Source: Synechococcales cyanobacterium CRU_2_2 (GTDB lineage: Bacteria > Cyanobacteriota > Cyanobacteriia > PCC-9006 > JAAUQQ01). From it: a stretch of 38,273 nt of DNA. The stretch lies in contig JAAUOP010000034.1 in NCBI GenBank assembly GCA_012034805.1, forward strand, positions 1 through 38,273, given 5' to 3'. The notes beneath the pieces were generated by a model, which worked only from the letters and a program-made list of their open reading frames with translations, was not told where the DNA came from and ran no database searches. The translations under genes were made by a program, and so were the position numbers. Shown one piece after another: positions 9,197 to 19,667 of the stretch (position 1 is its first letter; each line of letters opens with the position of its first letter).

Positions 9197-9239
9197 CGAC
9201 GAGTTGTCAAAACACGACTGGAACGGGCCAGCCCCCGGC

Positions 9240-9917
9240 CTAGCGTTTGGGTGGGCAGAGCGCGCCGGTGACATCTTCAAGCGACTTAACGCCCAAGAGC
9301 TTTTGAATATCGCCAAAATCTGACATCATGCGGCCAAAAATTGCCATGGCTTTCTCCCCGTTGATCGAGAGCTTGGCAGGGCCGTAGGCGTTGAGGACTT
9401 CGATCGCCGACAGCTTTTGGTCGGTGGAGGCCGTCACCATGGCGGTGCGAATGTCTTTCCAGGGTTCACGGCCCGCCTCGGGTTTGACGACAGACCCCAT
9501 TTCCTTGAGCAAGACTTCACCCAAATAGCTGTCGAGCATTCGTTTGGCCAGGGCACTGTCAACGGCCATCTCCTTAGACAAAAGCTGCTGAGCCATGGCG
9601 GGCTTGGTCTTGCTGACGTCGAGCAAGAGCTGCAAATTATCCGAGGCTTTACCCGTTTTGGCGAAGGTTTCTAGCTCCGAAAGGGGCAAATCGAGCTTGA
9701 ACATGCTGCCATAGTTCAGCTCCAGCGCTTCGAGGGCGGAGGCTTTGGGCATCAGGGCCAAGCAGGCGATCGCCGTTCCCGTCGCTACCGCCAGAGCAAA
9801 TTCCAGGGTTTTGTGCCAAGGAGAATGGCTCGATTGGGGGATGGCGATCGCCTGACTCTGCAGGGGCTGAGCCTGGGCAGAAATGGCCTGAGACGGCAAA
9901 GAAAAACGGTGCTGCAT
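9240..9917 (-). CDS. Secreted DUF1400 domain protein
   Basis: A protein of about 225 residues. After a polar N-terminus there is a hydrophobic export or anchor segment (LEFALAVATGTAIACLALMPKASA, about 39-62) and then a DUF1400 module (ELNYGSMFKLDLPLSELETFAKTGKA). DUF1400 is known from cyanobacteria mostly as the N-terminal part of secreted alpha/beta hydrolases (family knowledge). Here the protein ends after the DUF1400-like helical region and no hydrolase Ser-Asp-His domain is encoded downstream. The ATG at 9915-9917 was preferred over the upstream in-frame start because AAGAGG lies 8-10 bases before it. It is intact. Confidence 0.7.
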   Translation of the reverse strand: MQHRFSLPSQAISAQAQPLQSQAIAIPQSSHSPWHKTLEFALAVATGTAIACLALMPKASALEALELNYGSMFKLDLPLSELETFAKTGKASDNLQLLLDVSKTKPAMAQQLLSKEMAVDSALAKRMLDSYLGEVLLKEMGSVVKPEAGREPWKDIRTAMVTASTDQKLSAIEVLNAYGPAKLSINGEKAMAIFGRMMSDFGDIQKLLGVKSLEDVTGALCPPKR

Positions 9918-10044
9918 ACAAACAGTGCCTCTTGAAAGTAAAGCGAGGTGGATTCCAGGGATTCTTTTCAAGCGTTCCCAAAGGGTGGGCTAACAGAGCC
10001 TTGTGGGGGCTGACGGCAGGGATGGCCGTGGGACTTTTGCCGAG

Positions 10045-11655
10045 CTAGCCACCATGGTAATCGTTACCAGAGCCGTAGCGCAGGAGCGCGCGCCACTGAT
10101 GCAGGCGCAGTGAGTTGGCGGGAGAAGAAGAAGATTGGGCGAGGGCTTCAAGCCTGGGCATGACCCCAGGCGTAATCGCATGGAGCAGGCTATATCCTGC
10201 CAGTGCGCCATAGTGGCCACTCCAGTTGAGCAGAGCTCCAAGGCCCACCTGGGGGATAACGGGGGCGATCGCCCCCGGTGCAGCCCAGCCCGTTTTGACC
10301 AGGGTTTGAGTCAGGGCCGAAAATTGGACAACGTCTTGCAAGAAGGGTTTGAGCACCGCGTCGCCGGAGGCGTCCATGACTTGAAACACCGTTGAGAGCA
10401 GGTCGTTGATTTGGTTGGGGGCCACCCGTTGGTTGACGCCGACGCTCATGGCCCGCTGGAACAGCCAGGTGACCGACAAATTGGGCTGATAGCCGTTAAT
10501 CCAGGCCAAGTCCGAGCGGCTGAGACAATCGGCTCGCAGTGCCTCATCCAAACTGGTGACCAAGCGTTCGAGATGGCGCAACAGTGCCCCAAAACCGCCA
10601 AAGCTCAGCGGTGACTGGGTACCGCTACTGTCGCCCACTTGCAAAATGCGGTTCCAGGTGGGTTTGAGCGGGCTCTGGCGATAGGCAGGCAAAATGCCGA
10701 ACAGGGCTCGCCGAAACTCAAGCTGCTCGAGCTCCACCTGCTGGTAAGCGGGCATCAGCTCAAAGTAGTCGTCGAACAGCGCTTCGAGGCTGGGGCGATC
10801 GGGGTGGCATCCAGGTAGGTGAACAAATAGGTCGTGCGACCTCCCGCGCCGGAAAGGCCTCCCAAAAGTATTGGCATTGGTGGCGCAGGGGCGTAAACGA
10901 ACAGAGCAGATCACCGGTTTCGTTGCGATCGAAGCCACTGGCGCAGGTGCCGACCACCAAACAAATGCCATCTGGGGTTTGGCCTTTCCGGGCCTGTTGG
11001 GCAATGGGCGAAAAGTGGCCCATCATGTCGAGGAGCAGGCGGGTGGAGAGTTTTGTGAGTCTGGGAGCTTGAGGGGTGGCGCGATCGCCCCCCGCTTGCC
11101 GCAGCTCAATCTCCACGCCATCCACCGCCACCGTCGCTCCGACAAACGCCGTGTTTTCGAGCAGTTGCCCCCCCGCCGCCAAAAATTTCTGCTTGAGGCA
11201 ATCGAGCAAAAAAACGGATCCACACCCAGATTCAAAACGTCCTCCACCCAAAATTCCGGGCCGCCGTGGAAGGCAATGCGAGCGGGGTTGTATTGGGAGG
11301 CGATCGCCTGCTCCAACTCCCCTGCGCTTAGCAACTCCAACCGCAGCAGCACGGACAATTCCTGGCGAGAAATGTTCCACTCCTGGTCACGCCCGCGCAA
11401 GCAACCCCGCTCGATCAGCGCCACCCGCCAGCCCCGCTGGGCCAAGGCCGTCCCGATCACCACCCCCAGGGTGGCCCCTGCGATCACCACGTCCCAGTCG
11501 GGCGGGGTTGCAGAGGCCGTCCCCGACAAACTGGCCGCCGAGCCCTCGCGGATCACCATCGGTGGGAGCCCTGGGGATTGGCCACCCGAGCCCGAGCGGA
11601 GCGATCGCCACAGCATATCCGCCCGCCGCAGCCCGGTGAGGGGGTCGCCAGTCAT
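10045..11655 (-). CDS. cruP: CruA/CruP-family FAD-dependent lycopene cyclase-like protein, frameshifted
   Basis: Reconstructed length is about 537 residues. The N-terminal half carries a Rossmann FAD-binding motif (DVVIAGATLGVVIGTALAQR, followed by GWRVALIERG), then LRGRDQEWNISRQELSVL and FWVEDVLNLGVDP. These are characteristic of the CruA/CruP proteins of green sulfur bacteria and cyanobacteria. CruA cyclises lycopene; CruP is its paralogue linked to carotenoid homeostasis. The C-terminal half (DYFELMPAYQQVELEQLEFRR, ILQVGDSSGTQSPLSFGGFG) contains the second FAD contact. Three single-base gaps break it: an A-run at plus 11208-11214, near 10840-10852, and a G-run at 10792-10795. Restoring them gives DPFFLLDCLKQKFLAAGG, YFWEAFPAGGG and DATPIAPSLEALFDDY. 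The start ATG 11653-11655 is tentative. CruP is favoured over CruA by the overall pattern. Confidence 0.75.
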
Positions 11656-11689
11656 CTGGGAGAGGATGCGTTCAGTCTGAGAAATCAAC

Positions 11690-12523
11690 CTAGGAACCCG
11701 CCTTGAGCTTATCGGCTCCAGTGGTGACCGTTGCTGACTCAATTTTGTCGCCCTGCTGAATTTGATCAACCACGTCCATCCCTTCCTTGACTTCGCCGAA
11801 CACCGCGTATTCGCCATCCAGGAAATTCACATCCCCGAGGGTGAAGTAGAACTGGGCCGAGGCCGAGTCGGGGAACTGCGATCGCGCCATCGCCACCATC
11901 CCTCGCTTGTGGGTCAAGGCCGGAGGCTTGGCCATTTGTACACTGGAAAACGTCGTGCTGTAGAGCGGTACCTTTTCACCCTGGGGCAAAATCTCGAGGG
12001 GAATGTAGCGAGCCTCACCACTGGCATCCTGGTAGCTACCCGTACCCAAATCCTGGGGCGGGACGGTCGGATCCTTACTTTGGGGATCCCCGCCCTGCAC
12101 CACAAATGGATCTGGATCGCGCACCACGCGGTGGAAGAGGGTGCCGTTATAAACCCCTTTTTGAACCAGATCAACAAAATTGCCCGCTGTAATCGGTGCC
12201 TTGTCGCCGTCCACTTCAATGGTGATCGGCGCACCATTCACCGTCAGTACGACCGTTGCTTTGCCCGCGAGCCGAGGCAACTGAGCAAAGGCCTTGGCTG
12301 GATCGACAGCTGAGCCAGCGGTTCCATTGGCTGCGGGGTCGTCAGGGGCGGCAGTTTTATCTGTAGGACTGGCTGCAGGTGCATTGGCAGCGGTTTCCGT
12401 GTCACCGCAACCGGCGAGGAATAGCAACGCCACCGCACCGAGGCCAAGACCGAGCGTTCGGGCCAAGTGGAGCGGGGTCTGCCGGTGATTGGCGTGCTCG
12501 TGACCGGTGCGCAGGATCTTCAT
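11690..12523 (-). CDS. Lipoprotein cyclophilin-type peptidyl-prolyl isomerase
   Basis: This 277-residue protein carries a lipoprotein signal ([16 protein letters not shown], lipobox LAGC, Cys about 39) and a low-complexity Ala/Pro/Asp spacer. A cyclophilin domain follows from about 85 to the end. The domain shows [59 protein letters not shown] and [20 protein letters not shown]. The catalytic Arg, Gln and Phe positions of cyclophilins are present (FHR, QGGDP, AQFYF). It probably assists folding outside the plasma membrane, in the periplasm or thylakoid lumen. It lies 34 bases upstream of the CruP-like gene on the same strand, so co-transcription is likely. It is intact. Confidence 0.9.
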   Translation of the reverse strand: MKILRTGHEHANHRQTPLHLARTLGLGLGAVALLFLAGCGDTETAANAPAASPTDKTAAPDDPAANGTAGSAVDPAKAFAQLPRLAGKATVVLTVNGAPITIEVDGDKAPITAGNFVDLVQKGVYNGTLFHRVVRDPDPFVVQGGDPQSKDPTVPPQDLGTGSYQDASGEARYIPLEILPQGEKVPLYSTTFSSVQMAKPPALTHKRGMVAMARSQFPDSASAQFYFTLGDVNFLDGEYAVFGEVKEGMDVVDQIQQGDKIESATVTTGADKLKAGS

Positions 12524-12608
12524 GGATATACCGTGCCGTCAAAAAAACCTCTCAATGATGCCACACCGAATGAGTTTTGATCGGCGGACGCAGGTGAAGC
12601 GGCTGGCG

Positions 12609-13451
12609 TCAGCGTGCAGTCGGGGGAGTTGCCAAGGCATCGCGTCGGGTCTGGGGCAACTGCACCAGTTGGGCAATCTGCTCTGGCGTCAAGGCCTCAA
12701 TGTTGGCCACTACCAAATCGGCTCCAGCCTCGCGCAAAATTTCTCCATACCGCTCCGCTCGGGCTTCGGTTTCCTGCACGTGGGGCGGCAGTACGCCCAC
12801 TGCGATCCACTGTCCTTGGGGCTGCTGCCCCCGCGCCTGCCGAATGGTATGCATGTCTGCCACCGTGTCTCCGGCGTAGATCACGGGGGTTATGGGGGTC
12901 GATGCCATGGAGGAGGCCACTGGGCTGAGTCGCTTGGCGATTGCAAACAGCCCCATCGGATCCGGCTTATCCGGCGCATCCCCCATGGCCACCAACGGCG
13001 GCTGCTTTAGTCCCAGGCGATTGTCCAAAACAAACTCCGCCGAAGCCCGCGTTGCGCCGCTAAAAAAGCCCCAGGGAATCCCAGCATTGTCCAGACTATG
13101 CAAATATTCGCGGCTCATCAACAGTGGCTCCTCCTGGATATAGCCCGTAAACGGTGCGTCTTCAGGGCCTCGGTACCGGATTTGGAAATACTCGACGATC
13201 GCCTCATAGTCCAGCGGCTGCGCCTCCCGCCCCTCACCCCGACGTTCAAAATAGCGATAGACCAATTCCTCGGAGGCTTTCCAGTCGTTATTCCAAACCC
13301 CTTCGGTTTTGAGCTGGTCGATATCTGCAGGCGTGGGGCGATACTTACCTCGGGTGAAATGCTCGACTGTATCGGCGATCGCCCGCCGGTAGGATCCGCT
13401 CACGTCCCGTACTACGCCGTCAATATCAAAAATTACAATGGCCGTCCCCAT
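12609..13451 (-). CDS. HAD-superfamily phosphatase, TIGR01548 type
   Basis: This 280-residue protein shows the HAD motifs in order: motif I FDIDGVVRD at the N-terminus with the nucleophile Asp, motif II FFSGATRAS, the conserved Lys in DKPDPMGL, and motif IV VIYAGDTVADM. The cap region between I and II (NDWKASEELVYRYFERRG) agrees with the HAD subfamily IA group annotated as TIGR01548 in cyanobacteria, whose substrate is unknown. The ATG at 13449-13451 was chosen over an upstream GTG because GGGGG lies 8 bases before it and the sequence MGTAIVIFDIDG then starts normally. It is transcribed divergently from ycf65. Confidence 0.85.
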   Translation of the reverse strand: MGTAIVIFDIDGVVRDVSGSYRRAIADTVEHFTRGKYRPTPADIDQLKTEGVWNNDWKASEELVYRYFERRGEGREAQPLDYEAIVEYFQIRYRGPEDAPFTGYIQEEPLLMSREYLHSLDNAGIPWGFFSGATRASAEFVLDNRLGLKQPPLVAMGDAPDKPDPMGLFAIAKRLSPVASSMASTPITPVIYAGDTVADMHTIRQARGQQPQGQWIAVGVLPPHVQETEARAERYGEILREAGADLVVANIEALTPEQIAQLVQLPQTRRDALATPPTAR

Positions 13452-13590
13452 CCGAATCACCCCCTAGGAAATCGAGCAATTGATCTAAATCCCTGTATCC
13501 GAATCCCTGGATCGAGCACCTCCATCGAGCGCCTCCATCGAGCAACCCATCCGCCCGCGTGCCTCTGGCTCAATTCAACCCATAAACTGT

Positions 13591-13618
13591 TTCAGATTAG
13601 GGTACCGGACTGTACAAT
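13591..13618 (+). promoter_or_regulatory. Possible promoter of ycf65
   Basis: A TACAAT -10-like hexamer at 13613-13618 has a weak -35-like TTCAGA at 13591-13596 with a 16-base spacer. It lies about 40 bases upstream of the ycf65 start. The rest of this intergenic region (13452-13590) contains three copies of ATCGAGC(A/G)CCTCC-like sequence near 13511-13548. Confidence 0.35.
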
Positions 13619-13659
13619 AGTCAACTGTGTAAAGTCTAGGCTAGGTTTTGGAGGTTTCA

Positions 13660-13977
13660 TTGGCTGAGAGCGAAAACGGTAGCCGATTTATTTTGAAAGT
13701 CCTTTGGCTGGATGAGAGCGTTGCTCTCGCAGTGGATCAAGTGGTCGGCAAAGGCACCAGCCCCCTGACGGCCTATTTCTTTTGGCCGCGCAATGATGCT
13801 TGGGATCAGCTCAAAACTGAGATGGAAGCCAAGCATTGGATCTCTGAAATTGAGCGGGTCGAACTGCTCAACAAAGCGACAGAGGTGATTAATTACTGGC
13901 AGGAAGAGGGCCGCAAACGCCCCATGTCCAACGCCCAGACCAAGTTTCCGGAAGTGGTTTTCACCGGTAGCGCGTAA
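13660..13977 (+). CDS. ycf65: Ribosome-associated protein PSRP-3 (Ycf65)
   Basis: A 105-residue protein of the PSRP-3/Ycf65 family, a component of the 30S subunit in cyanobacteria and plastids. The conserved core is visible: [40 protein letters not shown] and [21 protein letters not shown]. The start is a TTG at 13660, because a perfect GGAGG (13650-13654) lies five bases before it. A TTG four codons upstream overlaps that Shine-Dalgarno sequence and is less likely. The gene is intact and converges on atpC, with a bidirectional terminator in between. Confidence 0.9.
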   Translation: MAESENGSRFILKVLWLDESVALAVDQVVGKGTSPLTAYFFWPRNDAWDQLKTEMEAKHWISEIERVELLNKATEVINYWQEEGRKRPMSNAQTKFPEVVFTGSA

Positions 13978-14041
13978 CCGCAATATCCTGCAAATCCCCA
14001 GGGCGGGGCACAAGCCATGCCCATTGAAAACTCGATCGCAA

Positions 14042-14078
14042 CAAAGCGCCGGGAGATTCTACATCCCGACGCTCTTTG
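14042..14078. terminator. Bidirectional terminator hairpin between ycf65 and atpC
   Basis: An interrupted stem-loop: CAAAG with GCG and CCGGGA on the left pairs with TCCCG, CGC and CTTTG on the right, around a loop ATTCTACA. It lies between the convergent ycf65 (ends 13977) and atpC (ends 14164), so it can serve both strands. A second, weaker hairpin (GCTAGG / CCTAGC) lies at about 14113-14138. Confidence 0.6.
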
Positions 14079-14163
14079 CATGTGCGATCGCGTTATAAAC
14101 GCCTCCTAACTCATGGGCTAGGGCTTTAAGGCCTAGCATCATGCGAACTCAGAACCACCCGAA

Positions 14164-14573
14164 CTAGACCTTGCCACCGGCAGCTTGAACCCGCGATCGC
14201 GATCGCTTAAACGCTTGCGTCGCAGAAAACAGGTCGGATTTGTCGCCACCTGCCGCCGCTGTTTCCATGCGGCTTTGGGCCTGGGCATACTCGGCCTCGG
14301 CAGTCTTGAGATCAATGTTGTCACCGAGCTCAGCACCGTTGACCAGCACCGTGACTTCATTGGACTCTACTTCCGCAAAGCCACCGGAAAGGCGATCGCC
14401 TTCCAACCCTTCCCTTCCCGCACCCGCATCACTCCCGTATCCAACGCCGACAACATCGGCGCGTGACCCGAGAGAATACCCAGCTGGCCCGTTGTACTGG
14501 GCAAAATCACCTCTTCAGCCTCTGCGTCCCAGACCGTCTTGTCTGGCGCAATGACTCTCACCGTTAAAGTCAT
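14164..14573 (-). CDS. atpC: ATP synthase F1 epsilon subunit, frameshifted
   Basis: The epsilon subunit (called atpE in the plastid-style nomenclature) is about 136 residues when repaired. The N-terminal beta-sandwich is clear ([40 protein letters not shown]). The C-terminal helical hairpin is represented by [17 protein letters not shown], then [19 protein letters not shown]. One base is missing at plus 14391-14392. Restoring a C on the minus strand gives [20 protein letters not shown]. The gene follows atpD by 108 bases on the same strand, as in other cyanobacteria where the beta and epsilon genes form their own operon apart from the main atp cluster. Confidence 0.92.
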
Positions 14574-14600
14574 TTGTTTTGGTTCCCTCTACAAAAGCAA

Positions 14601-14619
14601 GGGCGAACGCGGTTCGCCC
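14601..14619. repeat. Dispersed palindrome between atpD and atpC
   Basis: A perfect 8-base stem (GGGCGAAC / GTTCGCCC) with a GCG loop is followed by CCTAC. The form (GTAG)GGGCGAAC...GTTCGCCC(CTAC) is a well-known dispersed repeat in many cyanobacterial genomes. Here it lies in the transcribed spacer of the atpD-atpC operon and may attenuate or stabilise the message. Confidence 0.65.
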
Positions 14620-14681
14620 CTACACCATCATCTTATCGTCAGCAAGACCAAGGAATTCTTAGTTAGCTTTAATTCCCAGCC

Positions 14682-16135
<1,454 letters not shown>

Positions 16136-16245
16136 GCTTACGCCTATCTGGTATGAATCAGCTCGCTGCGGGAGTGCCGCTGCGCAATAGGTAAAATTGC
16201 CATACTAAAGATTATCACTGAAGGTTAAGCCCTCCAAGAAAACTT

Positions 16246-16685
16246 TCAGTGGCGCTCGAGGCGCGCGCTCCCCCATTCGTGGCCGTTGGGTTCGTAGAGT
16301 TCGACTTCGATCGCACTCAGCTGTACGGAGGGGTTCTGGACCAGAAAATCGCGGGCTAGGACTTCGCTAAAGACGGTGTAAAAATGGGCGGCTAAGGTCT
16401 CGCAGGTGGGGGTTTGGGCGGCCTGGGGGGGAGATTGGGGTTGTCGTTGAGGTGGGAATTGGCCAGTTGTTCAATCACGGTTTTGAACCGCAGACGGACA
16501 TCCACCATGTTGAGGATCATGCCTTCCTGGGGCTCGCCTGCAATGATCACTTTGATCCGCCACAAATGATTGTGGGGCGTTTCACGGACGCTGAGGCTAT
16601 GGGAGGCGATCAGCTCGAAGTTCAGGATCAGTTGGGTTTTGAGCGGGCCGGAAGCGAGGCCGGAAACGGGTGTTGAGTTGTTCAT
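16246..16685 (-). CDS. 6-pyruvoyl-tetrahydropterin synthase / QueD-family paralogue, frameshifted
   Basis: About 146 residues when repaired. The family pattern is an early zinc His (FELIASHSLS, His29) and a His pair (TPHNHLWRIKV, His38 and His40). GMILNMVDVRLRFKTVIEQL and HLND follow, then a late segment TCETLAAHFYTVFSEVLA and a Glu-rich strand IEVELYEPNGHEWGS. Canonical QueD and PTPS enzymes have a catalytic Cys a few residues before the His pair (CxxxHGH). Here that segment reads SVRETPHNH and has no Cys. One base is missing in a seven-base run at plus 16425-16431; restoring it joins NLPPQAAQTPTCETLA. It lies upstream of atpD on the same strand, separated by 110 bases. Confidence 0.7.
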
Positions 16686-16852
16686 GCAGAGCCTGTGAGT
16701 TGAAACCTGAGCAATGGAGCTTGAGAAAGCCAGATCTATACAACAGTGGAAGAAATGGGAGTCCTCAGATATCTCAGATATCCGTTTTACATCAGCACTG
16801 GGCGGATGTCTCCCAAGACAGTTCTGAAAGATATTGCTTTCCAGCAGATTTC
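16686..16852. other. Intergenic region with nothing recognised
   Basis: Lies between the divergent-end PTPS-like gene start and the 3' end of the SDR gene. I see no gene. A short direct repeat CTCAGATAT occurs twice near 16765-16782. Confidence 0.4.
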
Positions 16853-17688
16853 TCAGGGACGCTCAAAAATTGCTGGATGCTGAAAGCGGTAGCCTGCGTC
16901 ACGGAGTTTTTGATTGGAAACTTTGGCGTTGTAGGATTTGGAACTGGGCAGCGAGGGATCCCAGTGAATGGGGGAGAGTTGGTGGCGATCGCACACCCAA
17001 TCCAGCAAATCTTTGATCGCCATCGGCTGGCTATCCACTAGGTTGTACAGCCCCTGCAGGCGATGCTGTACCCCAAAGTCGATCGCGCCCACAATGTCAT
17101 CGAGGTGAACCCAGTTGGCGGGGTTGCTACCATCGCCGGGTCGGGTTTGGCCCGCTGCGTTCTGAAAATACGGTTAAGTTCGCGCCCTGGTCCATAGATA
17201 CCCCCGAGGCGCAACACGCAGACTGGGCGTTGGGGTTGGGCTAAGCTCAGCAGGATTTGTTCGGTTTGATATAAAACTTCGCCGTTGTCGTTGGTCGGGT
17301 GGGCGGGCATGTCTTCGGTCACCCAAGCGCCCTGGCGATCGCCATACACGGCATAGCTGCTGGTATAAATAATCTGCTCGACGCAGGTGTTGCCCACCAA
17401 GGCCGCCCGGAGGGTTTCGGCAGTTTTGAGATAGGTGTCGGTGTAGGGGATACCCCGTTTTGCCCCGACGCTGATGACGAGAATTTGGGTGGATTCGAGC
17501 TGCGATCGCAACCCGGTTGGGTCGTCGCCATGGAGGGCGATCGCCTGGTCTGCCAGCAGACGCAATTCTGGCAGCCGTTCCTCGCGGGTCGTCGTCACCG
17601 TTACGCAAAAATCATCATGGGTCTGCCAGAGACGCGCCAGCGCAGTTCCCACATAGCCACAGCCCAGAATCAAGACATTTTTTTTCAT
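16853..17688 (-). CDS. NAD(P)-dependent epimerase/SDR family protein, frameshifted
   Basis: A protein of about 278 residues. The N-terminal Rossmann motif is clear (MKKNVLILGCGYVGTALARL), followed by ILVISVGAKRG, QIIYTSSYAVYGD and VLRLGGIYGPGREL, typical of the atypical extended SDR proteins (YeeZ-like epimerases). The active-site Lys of the YxxxK motif is not evident: the corresponding stretch reads EVLYQTEQILL. One base is missing near plus 17157-17163. Restoring it joins IFRNAAGQTRPGDG to PANWVHLDDIVGAIDFG and a C-terminus with LYNLVDSQPMAIKDLLDWV. It is third in a minus-strand run after rsmG and the rhomboid gene, 56 bases after the latter, so probably co-transcribed. The substrate is unknown. 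Confidence 0.8.
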
Positions 17689-17744
17689 CGGTTCCAATGC
17701 AAGTTTTCAAGTTTGATGCAATTTCCACATGCAATTTCCGCGCC

Positions 17745-18380
17745 CTAGCGAAACTGGCGGACGGCCTTGGGCGAGTCGGCCAACAGGCGCGCGGCAAAGA
17801 CGCCAGCCCAAAAACCAGAAAAGTGCCCCTCCCAGGAGATACCAGGCTGTCCGGGAAACAATCCCCAGAGCAAACCGCCGTAAATCATCACAACTGTCAG
17901 CGACAACAAGATAGAACCGGGCCGTCGCTCAAAATAGCCCCGCAGCATCAAAAAGCCCAAATAGCCAAAGATCAAAATACTCGCCCCCAGGTGGGTGGTG
18001 ATGGCCCCGTCCCGGAACAGATCGCCGATCAGCCAAGTGCCCACTCCCCCCAGCAACATCACCACCAGCGTCACCCAAACAAAATCGCGGGTACGTCGCA
18101 GCATCACCAACCAGCCCAGCGTAAAAAACGGCACCGTATTGGCCAACAAATGAGGAAAGTTGCTGTGTAAAAATGGTGCGAATAAAATCCCCCGCAGACC
18201 CAACCAACGGCGCGGAACAATGCCCCAGTGATCTAGCCCGGTGCCCCAAAGCTGATCGGCAATTTCAAGTCCCCACATGATGCCCAAGCATCCTGCCAGG
18301 AGATAAATTTGGCAGGTGAGCTCGTCGGCCATCCCCACCGGAGGCGCTTGAGCATGAATTTTTGCAGGGTGCTTGGGCAT
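17745..18380 (-). CDS. Rhomboid-family intramembrane serine protease
   Basis: A 211-residue polytopic protein with about six hydrophobic segments. The catalytic Ser lies in THLGASILIFGYLGFL (GxS, about residue 139) and the catalytic His in WEGHFSGFWAGV near the end. The HSNFPHLLANTVPFF segment corresponds to the conserved loop and oxyanion region (HxxxHLLxN). The start ATG 18378-18380 lies 8 bases after the rsmG stop. A second Met at residue 17 is an alternative. It is intact and co-directional with rsmG and the SDR gene. The substrate is unknown. Confidence 0.85.
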   Translation of the reverse strand: MPKHPAKIHAQAPPVGMADELTCQIYLLAGCLGIMWGLEIADQLWGTGLDHWGIVPRRWLGLRGILFAPFLHSNFPHLLANTVPFFTLGWLVMLRRTRDFVWVTLVVMLLGGVGTWLIGDLFRDGAITTHLGASILIFGYLGFLMLRGYFERRPGSILLSLTVVMIYGGLLWGLFPGQPGISWEGHFSGFWAGVFAARLLADSPKAVRQFR

Positions 18381-18388
18381 GGATACTT

Positions 18389-19192
18389 CTAGGCCAGGGG
18401 TTTTTGAACCGGAATACCCACCGGACGCGGAAATTTCGCCGGGGTTGCGGCAACTTTGCCGAGGTAGATGCAGTGGCGTGTTCCCTGGGTCAGGGGAGTT
18501 GTAAAAGCATCCACTTGTTCAAGCTGGCCCCCAAGCTGCTGGGCCGCCTGCACCAAAGCAGCTTCTTCTGCGGCAGACCACTGACCCCGGTAGAGTACGG
18601 CGGTGCCCCCTTGCTTGAGCAGAGGTAGGCTGTATTCAGCACAGACGGTGGCAGAGCCTACGGCGCGGATGAGGGCAAGATCGTAGCGATCGCGCTGCCC
18701 CACCTGTTGGCCCACCACTTCGGCCCGTCCAGTCAGGGTTTGTACGCCGGCCAAGCCGAGGCTAGCCACAAGCTGCTCTAAAAAATTAACTTTCTTCCGC
18801 GTCGAATCTAACAGCATTACCTTGGCCTGGGGCAACACCATTGCCGCTGGAATCCCTGGAAAACCACCCCCAGTGCCAATATCCACTACCTGGAGGCCCA
18901 GCTGGCCCAGCCCATCTTGAGGATGGAGTGCAGACTCAGCCGCCAACCAGGGCTTGAGTCCCCGCAGCGAATCCCACAAATGCTTTTCCCAAAATTCTTC
19001 GGGAGCCGTCAGACGCGTCAAGTTTAGCTGTTGGTTGCCCGCCACCACTGCCGCATAGAGCTGCTGGAAACGCATTTGCTGTTCTGGCGTGGGCTGCCAA
19101 GCCAGGGTTTCCTGGAATAGTTGGAGATGAAGGGGAATGACAGCCATAATTACAGCCATAAGTTGATCAAGTTCAGCTCGACTCAGTACCAT
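18389..19192 (-). CDS. rsmG: 16S rRNA (guanine-N7) methyltransferase RsmG
   Basis: A 267-residue protein of the GidB/RsmG family, which methylates G527 of 16S rRNA. Diagnostic segments are NLTRLTAPEEFWEKHLWDSL, the SAM-binding loop VVDIGTGGGFPGIPAAMV (about 102-119), LLDSTRKKVNFLEQL and DLALIRAVGS. The first 20 residues may be an over-extension, since Met15 is an alternative start. It is intact and heads a tightly spaced minus-strand run with the rhomboid protease. Confidence 0.93.
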   Translation of the reverse strand: MVLSRAELDQLMAVIMAVIPLHLQLFQETLAWQPTPEQQMRFQQLYAAVVAGNQQLNLTRLTAPEEFWEKHLWDSLRGLKPWLAAESALHPQDGLGQLGLQVVDIGTGGGFPGIPAAMVLPQAKVMLLDSTRKKVNFLEQLVASLGLAGVQTLTGRAEVVGQQVGQRDRYDLALIRAVGSATVCAEYSLPLLKQGGTAVLYRGQWSAAEEAALVQAAQQLGGQLEQVDAFTTPLTQGTRHCIYLGKVAATPAKFPRPVGIPVQKPLA

Positions 19193-19226
19193 AACCCGGA
19201 CGTGAGCACCTTCAGGCTTTTATCCT

Positions 19227-19610
19227 ATGCTCGGCACCTTCCAACAAATTTACCTCCGTCTCGAAATTGAAGCGACTGCCACTGAGGTCTCCCGCAGCCT
19301 GCTCCATGCCGAAGCCTTTCAAGCTTGGCTTCGCCCTCAATTCTTCTCCCAGCCGTTGCCCACAAAACTCGAGCCAGGAAGCGTCTACCGCAGCGGCTTT
19401 GGCCCCCTCCAGATTCGTCATCAAGTCGAATCTACGAACGACCATTATCTCCGATTGCTGTTGAGCGGTGGCGTGGATGGGGTTCACGAGTGGTGTTGGG
19501 GGGATGGCTGGGTGCAATCGAAGCTGGAGGGCGTTTCGCTACTGCCCCTGCGCCTCGGCCATACTTGGAGCTTGATGCAACTGCGCCAGTTTCTCAAATC
19601 CCAGCGATAG
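19227..19610 (+). CDS. Conserved-looking hypothetical protein
   Basis: A 127-residue soluble protein (MLGTFQQIYLRLEIEATATE at the start, then PGSVYRSGFGPLQIRHQV, HEWCWGDGWVQSKLEGVSLL at the end region). Alternating beta-strand pattern with helices suggests a compact domain, perhaps SRPBCC-like, but I cannot assign a family. It is the only plus-strand gene between divergent rsmG (starts at 19192) and convergent hisD (ends at 19668). Codon usage resembles its neighbours. Confidence 0.6.
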   Translation: MLGTFQQIYLRLEIEATATEVSRSLLHAEAFQAWLRPQFFSQPLPTKLEPGSVYRSGFGPLQIRHQVESTNDHYLRLLLSGGVDGVHEWCWGDGWVQSKLEGVSLLPLRLGHTWSLMQLRQFLKSQR

Positions 19611-19667
19611 AGCGGTTGGTTGCTGGGCCTCCCGAATTGGCGCGAATCGCGTTCGTCCGGTTTGTCC

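Noticed and set aside
16290..16330. GGTTCGTAGAGTTCGACTTC resembling a tRNA T-arm
   Set aside because: It falls within the restored PTPS-like coding frame and no acceptor or anticodon stem can be formed around it.
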